Shown: piece after piece, positions 25,009-33,238 of the stretch
Layout: the number at the start of each line of letters is the position of its first letter
How positions within the stretch are numbered: position 1 is the stretch's first letter
Assembly: GCA_003141455.1 (NCBI GenBank)
Contig: PLMA01000038.1
Location: forward strand, 7,391 to 57,954
Direction: 5' to 3'
DNA length: 50,564 bases
From: Chloroflexota bacterium
GTDB lineage: Bacteria > Chloroflexota > Limnocylindria > Limnocylindrales > CSP1-4
The notes under the pieces: generated by a model
The model's input: the letters and a program-made list of their open reading frames with translations, nothing else
Database searches by the model: none
What the model was told of the DNA's origin: nothing
Program-made: the position numbers and the translations under genes

Positions 25009-27404
25009 GCGAGGGCCCGGCGCGCCCGGGCGCCAACGCATACGGCTACTTCGACGAGGAAGCGCGCGAGTACGTCATCACCCGGCCGGATACGCCGACG
25101 CCGTGGCTGAACTACATCGGTGAGGGGCGTTACGGCGGCATCGTCTCCAACACCGGTGGCGGCTACTCCTTCGACCGCGACCCGCGCAACAGGCGCGTAA
25201 CCCGGTATCGGTACAACGCTATCCCCGTCGACCAGCCGGGCCGCTACGTCTACCTGCGCGACCAGGAGACGGGGGACTACTGGAGCCCCACGGCCGCGCC
25301 GGTCAAGCGGCACCTGGAGAGTTACGAGTGCCGGCACGGCACGGCCTACACGAAGATCGCCAGCGCCTACAAAGGGATCGCCGCGGAGGTCCTGTACTTC
25401 GTGCCGCCGAGCCCGATCGACGAGCCCGCTCCGTGCGAGCTCTGGGTGCTCCGCGTCCGGAACACCGGCACCGCCCCGCGCCGCCTGCGCAGCTTCAGCT
25501 ATGCCGAGTTCAGCCTCTTCGACGCTTTCAACGACCTGACCAACCTGGACTGGGGCCAGCACATCGTCTTCAGCTCCTGCGAAGACGGCGTGATTCGCGT
25601 TGCGACCAAGTTCAAGCCCCTGACCTTCTTCTTTGCCAGCAGCGAGAAGCCCGCCGGCTACACGTGCGACCGAGAGGATTTCGTTGGCCGGGGGCGCGAC
25701 CTCGCCGATCCGGTCGTCGTCGAGACGGGGGTGCCCTCCAATGCTCCCTCGCCGCGTGGCAACAGCGTGGGTTCCCTGACCCATGACATCGAGCTGGCGC
25801 CGGGCGAGGAGCGGCAGATCATCTACGTCATGGGCGCCACCTCACGGCCGGCGGAGATCGGCCGCGTTGTGGCCCGCTTTTCGCAGCCGAGTGAGGTCGC
25901 CGCCGCTCTCACGGCGCTGCGAGATGACTGGGCGGCGTACCTCTCGCGCTTCACGGTCCAGACCCCGGACGCCGACATGAACGCGATGCTCAACTTCTGG
26001 AACCAGGTCCAGTGCCGCACGACTCTGTACTGGTCGCGCTTCGTCTCCGGGTACGAGACCGGTCTGGGCCGTGGCATGGGCACTCGGGACAGCGGGCAGG
26101 ACACGCTCGGGACGATGCACACAGTGCCCGACCATGCCCGCCGGATGCTGACCCTCATCTGGAGGATGCAGTTCGCCGACGGCCACACGTGGCATCAGTT
26201 CTTCCCGCTCACCGGTGAGGGCGGTCCCGGACTCGCGGCGGAGTACCCCTCCTCACCGCAGTGGTTCAGCGACGACCACCTGTGGCTGGTCCTAGCCGTC
26301 TGCGCATACCTGCGCGAGACGGGCGACTTCGCCTACCTCGACCAGAAGGTCGCGTACGAGGACCACGCCGAAGAGACGGTTTGGGATCACATGCTCCGCG
26401 CGGTCGACTTCACTCTCAACAATCGCGGGCCGCACGGGCTGCCACGCTCGGGCTTCTCCGACTGGAACGACACGCTCAACGTGGACCACGGATCGGGCAA
26501 GGCCGAGAGCGTCTGGACGGCCATGCAGTTCTGCCGGACGGTGCTCGACCTGGCCGAGTTGTGCGAGACGCTGGACCGGCCGGCCGATGCCCGACGCTTC
26601 GCCGCCCTGCACGCCTCGATGGCGTCCGCGATCAACGAGCACGCCTGGGACGGCGCCTGGTACATGCGGTCGTTCGACGACGACGGGCTGCCGATCGGCG
26701 TCTCGGGCGCTCCGCACCACGCCATCGATCTCATCCCCCAGAGCTGGTGCGTCATGGGCGAAGTCGCCCCGCGCGAACGTGCTGAACAGGCCGTCGCGTC
26801 CGCGGACGAGAAGCTCAACACGAAATACGGCATCGCGCTGCTGTGGCCGCCCTACGACGGCGTGGACGATCGCGTTCGCGGCATGTCCACCTTCGTGCCG
26901 GGGGCCAAGGAGAACGGCGGCATCTTCTGCCACGCCAACACGTGGTCCATCGTGGCCGCCGCGATGCTCGGCCGGGGCGACGACGCTTTCCGCTACTACC
27001 GCCAGATCATGCCGCTTGCCCGCACCGACTCGGACCTGTACAAGACCGAGCCGTACGTCTATCCGCAGAACATCTGCGGCCCCCTGCATCCCTCTTTCGG
27101 CATGGCCCGCAACGCCTGGCTGACCGGCACCGCGGCATGGACGTACGTCGCCGCTACTCAATGGATCCTGGGGATCAGGCCCACGTACCACGGCTTGCGA
27201 GTGGCTCCGGTCCTGCCGTCGGCCTGGCCGGGCTTCAAGGCCCACCGCGAGTTCCGCGGCACCGCCTACGAGATCACCGTGCGACGCGAGGGGCCCGGAA
27301 ACACCGTATCGCTGGTCGTGGACGGCGTGGCGGTCGACGGCGACGTGGTACCGCTCCCGGCGCCCGGCACCGGGGTCGTGACGGTGGACGTGAGTCTGCG
27401 GTAA
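25005..27404 (+). CDS. Second GH94 phosphorylase (paralogue, substrate uncertain)
   Basis: A 799-residue GH94 enzyme, clearly paralogous to its neighbour in the first 130 residues (AYGYFDEEAREYVITRPDTPTPWLNYIG). It differs around the active site: GFSDWNDTLNVDHGSGKAESV (DWND at 486-489) replaces the cellobiose-phosphorylase pattern RADWNDCLNLNCFS. The altered acceptor-site region suggests another disaccharide or aldonate acceptor, for example cellobionate, laminaribiose or a mixed disaccharide. I cannot decide which. It is translationally coupled to the first GH94 gene and lacks a signal peptide. Confidence 0.87.
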   Translation: MSEGPARPGANAYGYFDEEAREYVITRPDTPTPWLNYIGEGRYGGIVSNTGGGYSFDRDPRNRRVTRYRYNAIPVDQPGRYVYLRDQETGDYWSPTAAPVKRHLESYECRHGTAYTKIASAYKGIAAEVLYFVPPSPIDEPAPCELWVLRVRNTGTAPRRLRSFSYAEFSLFDAFNDLTNLDWGQHIVFSSCEDGVIRVATKFKPLTFFFASSEKPAGYTCDREDFVGRGRDLADPVVVETGVPSNAPSPRGNSVGSLTHDIELAPGEERQIIYVMGATSRPAEIGRVVARFSQPSEVAAALTALRDDWAAYLSRFTVQTPDADMNAMLNFWNQVQCRTTLYWSRFVSGYETGLGRGMGTRDSGQDTLGTMHTVPDHARRMLTLIWRMQFADGHTWHQFFPLTGEGGPGLAAEYPSSPQWFSDDHLWLVLAVCAYLRETGDFAYLDQKVAYEDHAEETVWDHMLRAVDFTLNNRGPHGLPRSGFSDWNDTLNVDHGSGKAESVWTAMQFCRTVLDLAELCETLDRPADARRFAALHASMASAINEHAWDGAWYMRSFDDDGLPIGVSGAPHHAIDLIPQSWCVMGEVAPRERAEQAVASADEKLNTKYGIALLWPPYDGVDDRVRGMSTFVPGAKENGGIFCHANTWSIVAAAMLGRGDDAFRYYRQIMPLARTDSDLYKTEPYVYPQNICGPLHPSFGMARNAWLTGTAAWTYVAATQWILGIRPTYHGLRVAPVLPSAWPGFKAHREFRGTAYEITVRREGPGNTVSLVVDGVAVDGDVVPLPAPGTGVVTVDVSLR

Positions 27405-27425
27405 CCGGCGGCCGAGTTGCGAGGT

Positions 27426-28286
27426 TCAGCCCCGGACGGCCGTGAGGGCCGCGACCCCCAGGACGATCGCCACGACGCCTGACCTCTGCTGCGGCGAGAG
27501 GCGCTCGCGGAAGAGGATGAACGCGGCCACGGCGGTGAGGGCGGCGAACTGGCTGGCCAGGACGGCCGCGATTGCGATGCTCTGCTGGGTGCCCACTACA
27601 TATGCGGCGTTGCCCAGGACTTCGGCCACTGCGATGACCGAGACCATAGGCACTGCCCGCCGGGTCATCTGAAGGCGGCCGGCCAGCGCCATCGGGACGA
27701 ACACGGCCACGACGCCCACCACGCGAACCGGCAGTGTGGCCCCAAACGGCGTCATGACCTTGCCTACCTGTGCCGTGCTGAAGATGGCGACTCCGAAGCA
27801 AAGGGCCGCCGCGACGCCGAACAAGATGGCGCGCCGTTCGTCGCGCCTGCCCCCCGCGTCCTCGAGCTGCGCTTCGCCCGAGGCGAGGGCCACCGTGGCT
27901 ATTCCGCCGGCGATGACGCACAGCATCGCCATCACGGGGATGGTCAGATGCTCGCCCGCAACCACCGCGAGCACAGCGGCGATCGCCCCTTCGGTGGAAG
28001 TGATTGCCGACACGACGCCGACCTTGCCGATCCGCAGTCCGCTGTAGGCGAGCAGAAGGCCGGCCACGCCGCCGACCCCGGAGCCCGCCAGCCAACCCGC
28101 CAGCGCCGGCGTGACGGCCGGCATCGGCCCCGACACCGCCGCGAGCGGCACGGCACACACGAGGCCTATGAGCATCATCCAGGCCACAGTGGACGAAGGG
28201 CCGATTATGCGGCTGGATCGAGACGAGGTGAGGGTGGAGGTGGCCCACATGACGGCGGCGCCCAGGCCCCCGAGGATCGCAATCAC
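27426..28286 (-). CDS. EamA/DMT-family transporter
   Basis: A 286-residue inner-membrane protein with ten predicted hydrophobic helices arranged as two EamA repeats (about 5-130 and 150-285) around a polar loop (EDAGGRRDERR, about 145-155). Drug/metabolite transporters of this kind export or import amino acids, nucleosides or sugar derivatives; nothing here fixes the substrate. The start is GTG at 28286. It converges on the GH94 operon with a 21-nt gap and stands alone. A CACACT box 6 nt upstream hints at a leaderless start, but weakly. Confidence 0.82.
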   Translation of the reverse strand: MIAILGGLGAAVMWATSTLTSSRSSRIIGPSSTVAWMMLIGLVCAVPLAAVSGPMPAVTPALAGWLAGSGVGGVAGLLLAYSGLRIGKVGVVSAITSTEGAIAAVLAVVAGEHLTIPVMAMLCVIAGGIATVALASGEAQLEDAGGRRDERRAILFGVAAALCFGVAIFSTAQVGKVMTPFGATLPVRVVGVVAVFVPMALAGRLQMTRRAVPMVSVIAVAEVLGNAAYVVGTQQSIAIAAVLASQFAALTAVAAFILFRERLSPQQRSGVVAIVLGVAALTAVRG

Positions 28287-28350
28287 GCCTCAAGTGTGAG
28301 GCACGCCGACTCGGAGCGCCGAGCCACGAACGCGAGCGCCGCCGCCTCGG

Positions 28351-28419
28351 CTAGGGAGTAGCCGGCTCGGCGCTTCCGGCCGCCAACCTGAACCGCCGCC
28401 CGGACTAGGGAGTAGCCGG
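28351..28419. repeat. Direct repeat spanning the histidine-kinase stop codon
   Basis: CTAGGGAGTAGCCGG occurs at 28351-28365 and again at about 28405-28419, a 54-bp (in-frame) shift. On the minus strand each copy encodes EPATP-stop. The second lies downstream of the functional stop, so the gene tail is duplicated. Confidence 0.7.
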
Positions 28420-30702
28420 TTCCGCGAGCGCTTTCGCCACGATCGTCGTGAGCTCAACGCGGCTGAATGGCTTGGCGAGGAAAGTGCCTGTGCCCTCGGA
28501 CTGCGCGTCCAAGTCGGCTCCGTAGCCGGACATGAGCACGACGCGCATCGACGGTCGACCGGCGACCAGCCGCTTCGCCAGAACCTGACCGTTGGTATCG
28601 GGCAGAACCACGTCGGTGAGCAGCAGGTCGATCGGATCGTCGAGGCCGCCGGTGAGGGCAACGGCCTCGGCCGGCGAGCCGGCGACCAGAACGCGGTAGC
28701 CCTCGCGCTCGAGGGTGGACACGACGAAAGCCCGGACTGCGGGCTCGTCTTCAACGACGAGGACGGTGGCCGAGGCGGCGGTGTTCACTGCCGGGGCCGC
28801 GGCGCCGGACGGCGCGGCGAGCGGTTCGGGCTGGGCGTCCACGCGCCTCAACAAGATCGAGACCCTGGTGCCGGAATCGATGCTGGAATCCGCCCATATC
28901 TGGCCTTCCGACTGATGGACGATGCCGTAGACGGTCGCGAGCCCGAGCCCGGTGCCGGCACCGGCCCGCTTGGTGGTGAAGAACGGCTCGAAGGCATGGG
29001 AGAGCGTCTCGGCGTCCATGCCCAAACCGGTGTCGGTCACCGTCACGAGAACCGCCGGCCCGTCCATGCCGCGCCCCAGCGACGACGCTTCCTCGATCCG
29101 AGCCACGCTGATCTCCAGCACTCCGCCCTCGAGCATGGCGTCGCGGGCGTTGATGGCCAGGTTCACGAGCACCTGCTCGAGTTGACCCGGATCCGCGATC
29201 ACGACGGCAGGCTGGGGCGCAAGGTTCGTCACCAGGTGGATCTGCTCTCCGATCAGGCGCCGCATCATCTGGCTGACGCCCTCGACGATTGCGTTCACAT
29301 CCACCGGTCGTGGTTCAAGCACCTGCCGCCGGGCGAAGGCCAGCACCTGGTGCGTGAGTTCGGCCGCTCGTCTGCCGGCGCGCTGGATCTCGCGGGCGTC
29401 CTCCGCCAGGGGGCTGTCGCCGAGCTCCACGACGAGCAGATCCGCGTATCCGATGACGGCGGTGAGCAGGTTGTTGAAATCGTGGGCGATTCCGCCGGCC
29501 AGGTGGCCCATCGCCTCCATCCGCGTGGCTTCGGCCAGCTGCGCCTCCATCCGGTGCCGTTCCGTGATATCGATCGCGGAGATGAGACGGGCCTGGCGCC
29601 CGTCGAACTCGAGGGAGTGACCGGTGATCTCGACGTCCCTGATGGTCCCGTCCTTGTGGGTGTGCCGCCAAACACCTTGCGGTCGATAGCTCCCGATCGA
29701 CCTGGCAATGTCCTCGATGAGAGCCGGAACGTCCTCCGGCGGGCGGATATCCGCCAGCGTCATCCCGAGGAACTCCTCCCGGCTGTAGCCGTAGACATGC
29801 ACGGCGGCGTCGTTGACGGCCAGGAAGCGCAGCGTCTCGACGTCGAACACCCACATGGGGACCGGGTTCTGTTCGAACAGATCGCGGTAGCGCCGTTCCG
29901 ACTCGCGCAGAGCCGTCTCAGCCTCACCCTTGCCCCGCTCGGCTGCCAGCGATTCCAGGGCGAACGAGACGTCGTGGGCCAGCTCTTCGAACAGCTGCGT
30001 CTCCTCCGCGTCGAAGTAGCCGGACTGGCTCGAGTAGAGGGTGAAAGCGCCGATCGGCCGCCCGGCAACGCAGATGGGAAACGCGGCCGCCGTTCGGAAG
30101 CCCGCGTTGGTCAGTTTCGACCGCCAGGCGGCCATTCGTTTGTCGCCCACGACATCTTCCGCGACCACCGTCCGGTTCTCCCTGATCGCCGTTCCCACCA
30201 CGCCGCGGCCGGCCGGCTCGTCGCGGACCGACACGGCGACATCATCGAGGAGGCCCTGCTCCCGGCCGGCGCGGAAGGCAATCCGGACGTCGCCGCTGGG
30301 TTCGACGAGGCCGATCCACGCTACTGAGAAGGCGCCCACCTCGGCCGCGATCCGGCAGGCCTCCTGGAGCAGCTGGTCGCGGTCGCGCAGGCGGACGATG
30401 GCCTGGTATGTGCCGCTCAGGATCGCGTGCGTGCGCTCGAGCCGGATAACTCGCTCCAAAGCCCGGGCCAGATCGGCGACATCTCGAGCCGTTGCGAAGT
30501 CTCCCGGGACTGTCTGTGCCGAGGTGGGAATGGGCGCGACGACTTCGAGCGACGGGGGATCGGCTTCACCGGCAGGCGGCAAGACGCCGCGGACGGCCGC
30601 CGGACGAGCCGATCCGGCCGACCGACTTCCGGGCGAGTCGAGGACCGGGCCGGTCCTGCCGCCCCGGGACCGCGCGTGGCTGGAGTGGCGGAGTTCGCTC
30701 AT
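28405..30702 (-). CDS. Hybrid sensor histidine kinase (GAF-PAS-HisKA-HATPase-REC)
   Basis: A soluble 765-residue hybrid kinase (numbered from the ATG at 30702). A variable N-terminus of about 85 residues precedes a GAF domain (about 100-255). A PAS domain follows (about 270-390, with FEQNPVPMWVFDVETLRFLAVNDAAVHVYGYSREEFLGM). HisKA has the phospho-acceptor in GGIAHDFNN, the catalytic ATPase contains NLAINARDAM and GAGTGLGLATVYGIV, and a C-terminal receiver has its Asp in LLLTDVVLPD. No transmembrane segment is seen, so the signal is cytoplasmic. No output partner is adjacent. The start is uncertain: the frame opens at TTG 30774, and ATGs at 30711 and 30702 are both possible. Confidence 0.88.
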   Translation of the reverse strand: MSELRHSSHARSRGGRTGPVLDSPGSRSAGSARPAAVRGVLPPAGEADPPSLEVVAPIPTSAQTVPGDFATARDVADLARALERVIRLERTHAILSGTYQAIVRLRDRDQLLQEACRIAAEVGAFSVAWIGLVEPSGDVRIAFRAGREQGLLDDVAVSVRDEPAGRGVVGTAIRENRTVVAEDVVGDKRMAAWRSKLTNAGFRTAAAFPICVAGRPIGAFTLYSSQSGYFDAEETQLFEELAHDVSFALESLAAERGKGEAETALRESERRYRDLFEQNPVPMWVFDVETLRFLAVNDAAVHVYGYSREEFLGMTLADIRPPEDVPALIEDIARSIGSYRPQGVWRHTHKDGTIRDVEITGHSLEFDGRQARLISAIDITERHRMEAQLAEATRMEAMGHLAGGIAHDFNNLLTAVIGYADLLVVELGDSPLAEDAREIQRAGRRAAELTHQVLAFARRQVLEPRPVDVNAIVEGVSQMMRRLIGEQIHLVTNLAPQPAVVIADPGQLEQVLVNLAINARDAMLEGGVLEISVARIEEASSLGRGMDGPAVLVTVTDTGLGMDAETLSHAFEPFFTTKRAGAGTGLGLATVYGIVHQSEGQIWADSSIDSGTRVSILLRRVDAQPEPLAAPSGAAAPAVNTAASATVLVVEDEPAVRAFVVSTLEREGYRVLVAGSPAEAVALTGGLDDPIDLLLTDVVLPDTNGQVLAKRLVAGRPSMRVVLMSGYGADLDAQSEGTGTFLAKPFSRVELTTIVAKALAEPATP

Positions 30703-30796
30703 ATAGCCCATTCGACGTACAAAGCCCCGTACCTGGGGCCAATCTACGATAGCCCGCGACGGTGGGTGGGGCAACGCCCTGAACGGGCCCCCTGGG

Positions 30797-31747
30797 TCAG
30801 GGGGCGATGCCAGCTCTCCCGAGCGGCCGCAGGCGCCACACCGCCACGACCACCGGCACGCCCATGGCCACCACTCCGATGACCGCCAGCCCGGCCGGCG
30901 CCACGCCGGAGAGCAGATCGGAAGCCAGCATTACCCCATAGGTAGCAACCGGAAGCGCGGCGATGCGCGTTGTCACGGGCCCGAGTGGAACGGGGGCGAA
31001 ACGCTGCTCGAGGGCCCGGTATGCCAGGTAGACCGTGAACGTGGTCAAGAGCCAGCCGACGTAGTTCTGGATTGGGATGCCGAAGTAGGGTCCTGCGGTC
31101 TCCCAGATCCACGCTCGGACCGACGGTCCGGAGAGGATCGGATCTATTACCAGATCCCACAGGGTCATGACGATCGCGCTGACGGCGGCCAGGCGGATCA
31201 GCCGGGACATCCCCTCCGGCGTCCCGGTCGGCCGACGTTCGAGGGCCATGTTGGCGATGACGTAGCTCGGGTAGATCATCATGAACCAGGCCAGCGGTAT
31301 CAGAAGGGGCACCTCGCCCAGCTTGACCCCCAGGTAGCCCGTGTAGTGGTAGGCGCCGAAGACCAGCCCGGTCGCCACACCGACCTGCTCGTAGACCCAC
31401 GAAACGACGGCGCTGAGACCGAAGAAGGCGAGCGTGTGTCGGCCGCCCAGCGAGTACCAGGCGTGAGCCACGCTGCACATGGCCACGATCGCGGTCAGGG
31501 AGCCGAGTCCGCCGGGCACGAGCGGCAGCCGGACGATCCCGAGCAGCAGCGCTCGAAGCACGCCTTCGTACGCGAAGAGGCAGAGCAGCACGAGGGACAG
31601 CCAGATCACGATCCGCCCGCGCCGGTTCTCTGCCGCCAGCCCAAGACCGAAGGCGGTCGCGCTCGGGCTCGGATCTGCTGCGTCGTCGGCCACTCCTAGG
31701 CCCCGACGACTGCCTTGAGAACCCGGCAGGCCCTCGTGGTGACCCAC
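30797..31747 (-). CDS. Carotenoid biosynthesis protein, DUF422/CruF-like
   Basis: A 316-residue polytopic membrane protein of the Caroten_synth (DUF422) family. The diagnostic stretch is SWVYEQVGVATGLVFGAYHYT...LGVKLGEVPLLIPLAWFMMIYPSY, followed by WDLVIDPILSGPSVRAWIWE and GIPIQNYVGWLLT. CruF-type members hydrate the end groups of acyclic carotenoids. No other carotenoid gene is in the window, so the pathway must be encoded elsewhere. The GTG start at 31747 has GGAG 6 nt upstream; another GTG at 31693 is possible. About 45 N-terminal residues are polar and poorly conserved. Confidence 0.8.
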   Translation of the reverse strand: MGHHEGLPGSQGSRRGLGVADDAADPSPSATAFGLGLAAENRRGRIVIWLSLVLLCLFAYEGVLRALLLGIVRLPLVPGGLGSLTAIVAMCSVAHAWYSLGGRHTLAFFGLSAVVSWVYEQVGVATGLVFGAYHYTGYLGVKLGEVPLLIPLAWFMMIYPSYVIANMALERRPTGTPEGMSRLIRLAAVSAIVMTLWDLVIDPILSGPSVRAWIWETAGPYFGIPIQNYVGWLLTTFTVYLAYRALEQRFAPVPLGPVTTRIAALPVATYGVMLASDLLSGVAPAGLAVIGVVAMGVPVVVAVWRLRPLGRAGIAP

Positions 31748-32049
31748 TCCAGTCTCCGTACGGCAATTCGGCCTGCCATCGCTGCCAGGACTGTCAGCTG
31801 CGACAGCAGGCCGACTTTACAGGAATGCGTCGGGCGCGCCAGCGCCGGTGGCGCCTTCCTAGTTCGGCGCGACAGCCGTTCGGCTCTTTGGATAGCCCCA
31901 AAGTACTACCCTCCGCGGGCCCGCGGAGCAGTACTACGCGTACCACTGTCCCATTGCGACGGGGGCGCATTCAAACGACCTTCATTCATCATGATCTGGC
32001 TGACCCTATCAATTTCTGAGCCCCGTATAGCTGTCGGAAGAACCCCCTC
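31748..32049. other. 302-nt intergenic region with a perfect palindrome
   Basis: This gap separates divergent genes. Apart from the palindrome at 31911-31928 and its flanking direct repeats I see no gene. GGAAG (32037-32041) may serve as ribosome site for the next ORF, and TATAGC about 20 nt before its start is a weak -10 candidate. Confidence 0.5.
31902..31937. repeat. 18-bp perfect palindrome flanked by 8-bp direct repeats
   Basis: CTCCGCGGGCCCGCGGAG (31911-31928) is a perfect palindrome without loop. It is flanked on both sides by AGTACTAC (31902-31909 and 31930-31937), almost touching the palindrome. The layout resembles a small insertion with a target duplication or a symmetrical protein-binding site. 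Confidence 0.6.
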
Positions 32050-33090
32050 GTGACCACCTCTCAGGCCGCGCCCGATCTCATCCAGTACGCGTGTGAGCGC
32101 TGCAAGACGCGCTTCGTGCTGCCGGCGTCCAGCCGGCGGCTGGGTATTCGTGGGAACGTCCGAGCCTTTGCGATCGGGCTCGGTCGAACCCTTCGCTACC
32201 GTGAGGGTCTCGGCGCGGGCTATGCCGCCACCCAGCGCAGCATGCTCGCGAAGGTGGACGACAAGGCGTACCAGTCGTTCGTCAAGAGCTTCCGTTTCTG
32301 CCATGAATGCCGTCAGTTCGTCTGCAACAGTTGCTGGAGCGACTCGCGCCGCAGCTGCCTGACGTGCGTTGCCAAGGCGATGACCGGAACCGCTCGCCCG
32401 CGGCCTCCGTTCGCCCCAGCCGGGCCCGAGATCCCGCGGCCGGTCGCGGTGGCCGGACCCCAACGACGCCGGCGCGTTCGCCGCGACCTGACGCTGGTCG
32501 CCCTCGCCTTGGGCCTGATCCTCGTGGCCGTCGAGGTTGGGGTGCTGTTCGCCAACGTCGGCGCGCCCGCTCCGAGCCCATCGGTCCAGGCAACCCCGAG
32601 TCAGACGCTCCTCGCGACCCCTACCGCCTCGCCCAGCCCGCCCGCCAGCCCGACCGCCAGCCCTACGCCCAGCCCGACCGCCAGCCCGACCGCCAGCCCC
32701 ACGCCCAGCCCGTCGCCGAGCGCATCCCCGTCGCCCAGCGCGACACCGTCGCCGACCCCGAGGGTGACGCCAAGGCCGACACCGAAGGTGACGCCCGCGC
32801 CGACGCCCGCGCCGACGCCTGTGCCGACGCTGCCGATCCTGCCGACGCCGGCAATCAACTGTTCGAGTAACGGGACACAGTGGAGTTGCATCTGGACCAA
32901 CCATGGCGACATGCCGAACGCCACTTCTAAGTGGTTCGTGGATTTGGGCCAAGGTGGTGGCTTCCAGAGCCTGTCCGACTTCAGCCCGCTCCCCCTCCCC
33001 CCGCCTGCCGGCAACTATCAGGCCTATCTGGTGGTCTCGCAGGCGGGCTATCGGGACGCACAGTCGGCGCCGGGGATCTACTACAAGTAG
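32050..33090 (+). CDS. Zinc-ribbon / transmembrane / Pro-Thr-Ser linker protein of unknown function
   Basis: A 346-residue protein not assigned to a known family. The N-terminal cytoplasmic part has four CxxC pairs (C15/C18, C84/C87, C92/C95, C103/C106), enough for two zinc sites in a cross-brace layout. A basic stretch (QRRRRVRRD, 138-146) and one transmembrane helix (about 147-170) follow. After it comes a low-complexity Pro/Thr/Ser/Ala linker (about 172-270) and an about 75-residue extracellular domain with one Cys pair (INCSSNGTQWSC). The GTG start has a GGAAG about 8 nt upstream. It could couple an intracellular zinc module to a surface domain. Function unknown. Confidence 0.75.
   Translation: MTTSQAAPDLIQYACERCKTRFVLPASSRRLGIRGNVRAFAIGLGRTLRYREGLGAGYAATQRSMLAKVDDKAYQSFVKSFRFCHECRQFVCNSCWSDSRRSCLTCVAKAMTGTARPRPPFAPAGPEIPRPVAVAGPQRRRRVRRDLTLVALALGLILVAVEVGVLFANVGAPAPSPSVQATPSQTLLATPTASPSPPASPTASPTPSPTASPTASPTPSPSPSASPSPSATPSPTPRVTPRPTPKVTPAPTPAPTPVPTLPILPTPAINCSSNGTQWSCIWTNHGDMPNATSKWFVDLGQGGGFQSLSDFSPLPLPPPAGNYQAYLVVSQAGYRDAQSAPGIYYK
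32610..32850 (+). repeat. Low-complexity Pro/Ser/Thr-coding tract
   Basis: Imperfect short repeats of codons for SPT, APT and PTP units encode the linker of the zinc-ribbon membrane protein. Such tracts form extended cell-wall-spanning linkers and are prone to length change. Confidence 0.8.
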
Positions 33091-33154
33091 GCGGCCGTCG
33101 GCAGGTGCGCCGCGGAGCGGGCGTCTCCAAGAAGGTCCAGCTGATCCTGGCGTG

Positions 33155-33180
33155 GCGCCGACGCGTCGACGCGTCGGCGC
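33155..33180. terminator. 26-bp perfect palindrome between convergent genes
   Basis: Positions 33155-33167 are exactly complementary to 33168-33180, with no loop, centred on a GTCGAC. It lies in the 148-nt gap between the convergent zinc-ribbon gene and GT39 gene. As RNA it would fold with a small loop into a strong hairpin on either strand, so a bidirectional terminator is the simplest reading. No T-run follows. Confidence 0.5.
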
Positions 33181-33238
33181 GTCGACGGCGTAGCCTCTAA
33201 TACGGGCGCGGCTGCGGAGATCCCCGCGCCGGCGCTCC

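Noticed and set aside
28915..30327. 470-codon plus-strand frame opposite the hybrid kinase
   Set aside because: It mirrors the kinase codons (His/Asp/Arg/Val-rich) and has no ribosome site or domain.
31715..32053. 112-codon frame in the gap before the zinc-ribbon gene
   Set aside because: It overlaps the start of the carotenoid gene and runs through the palindrome; no coding signs.
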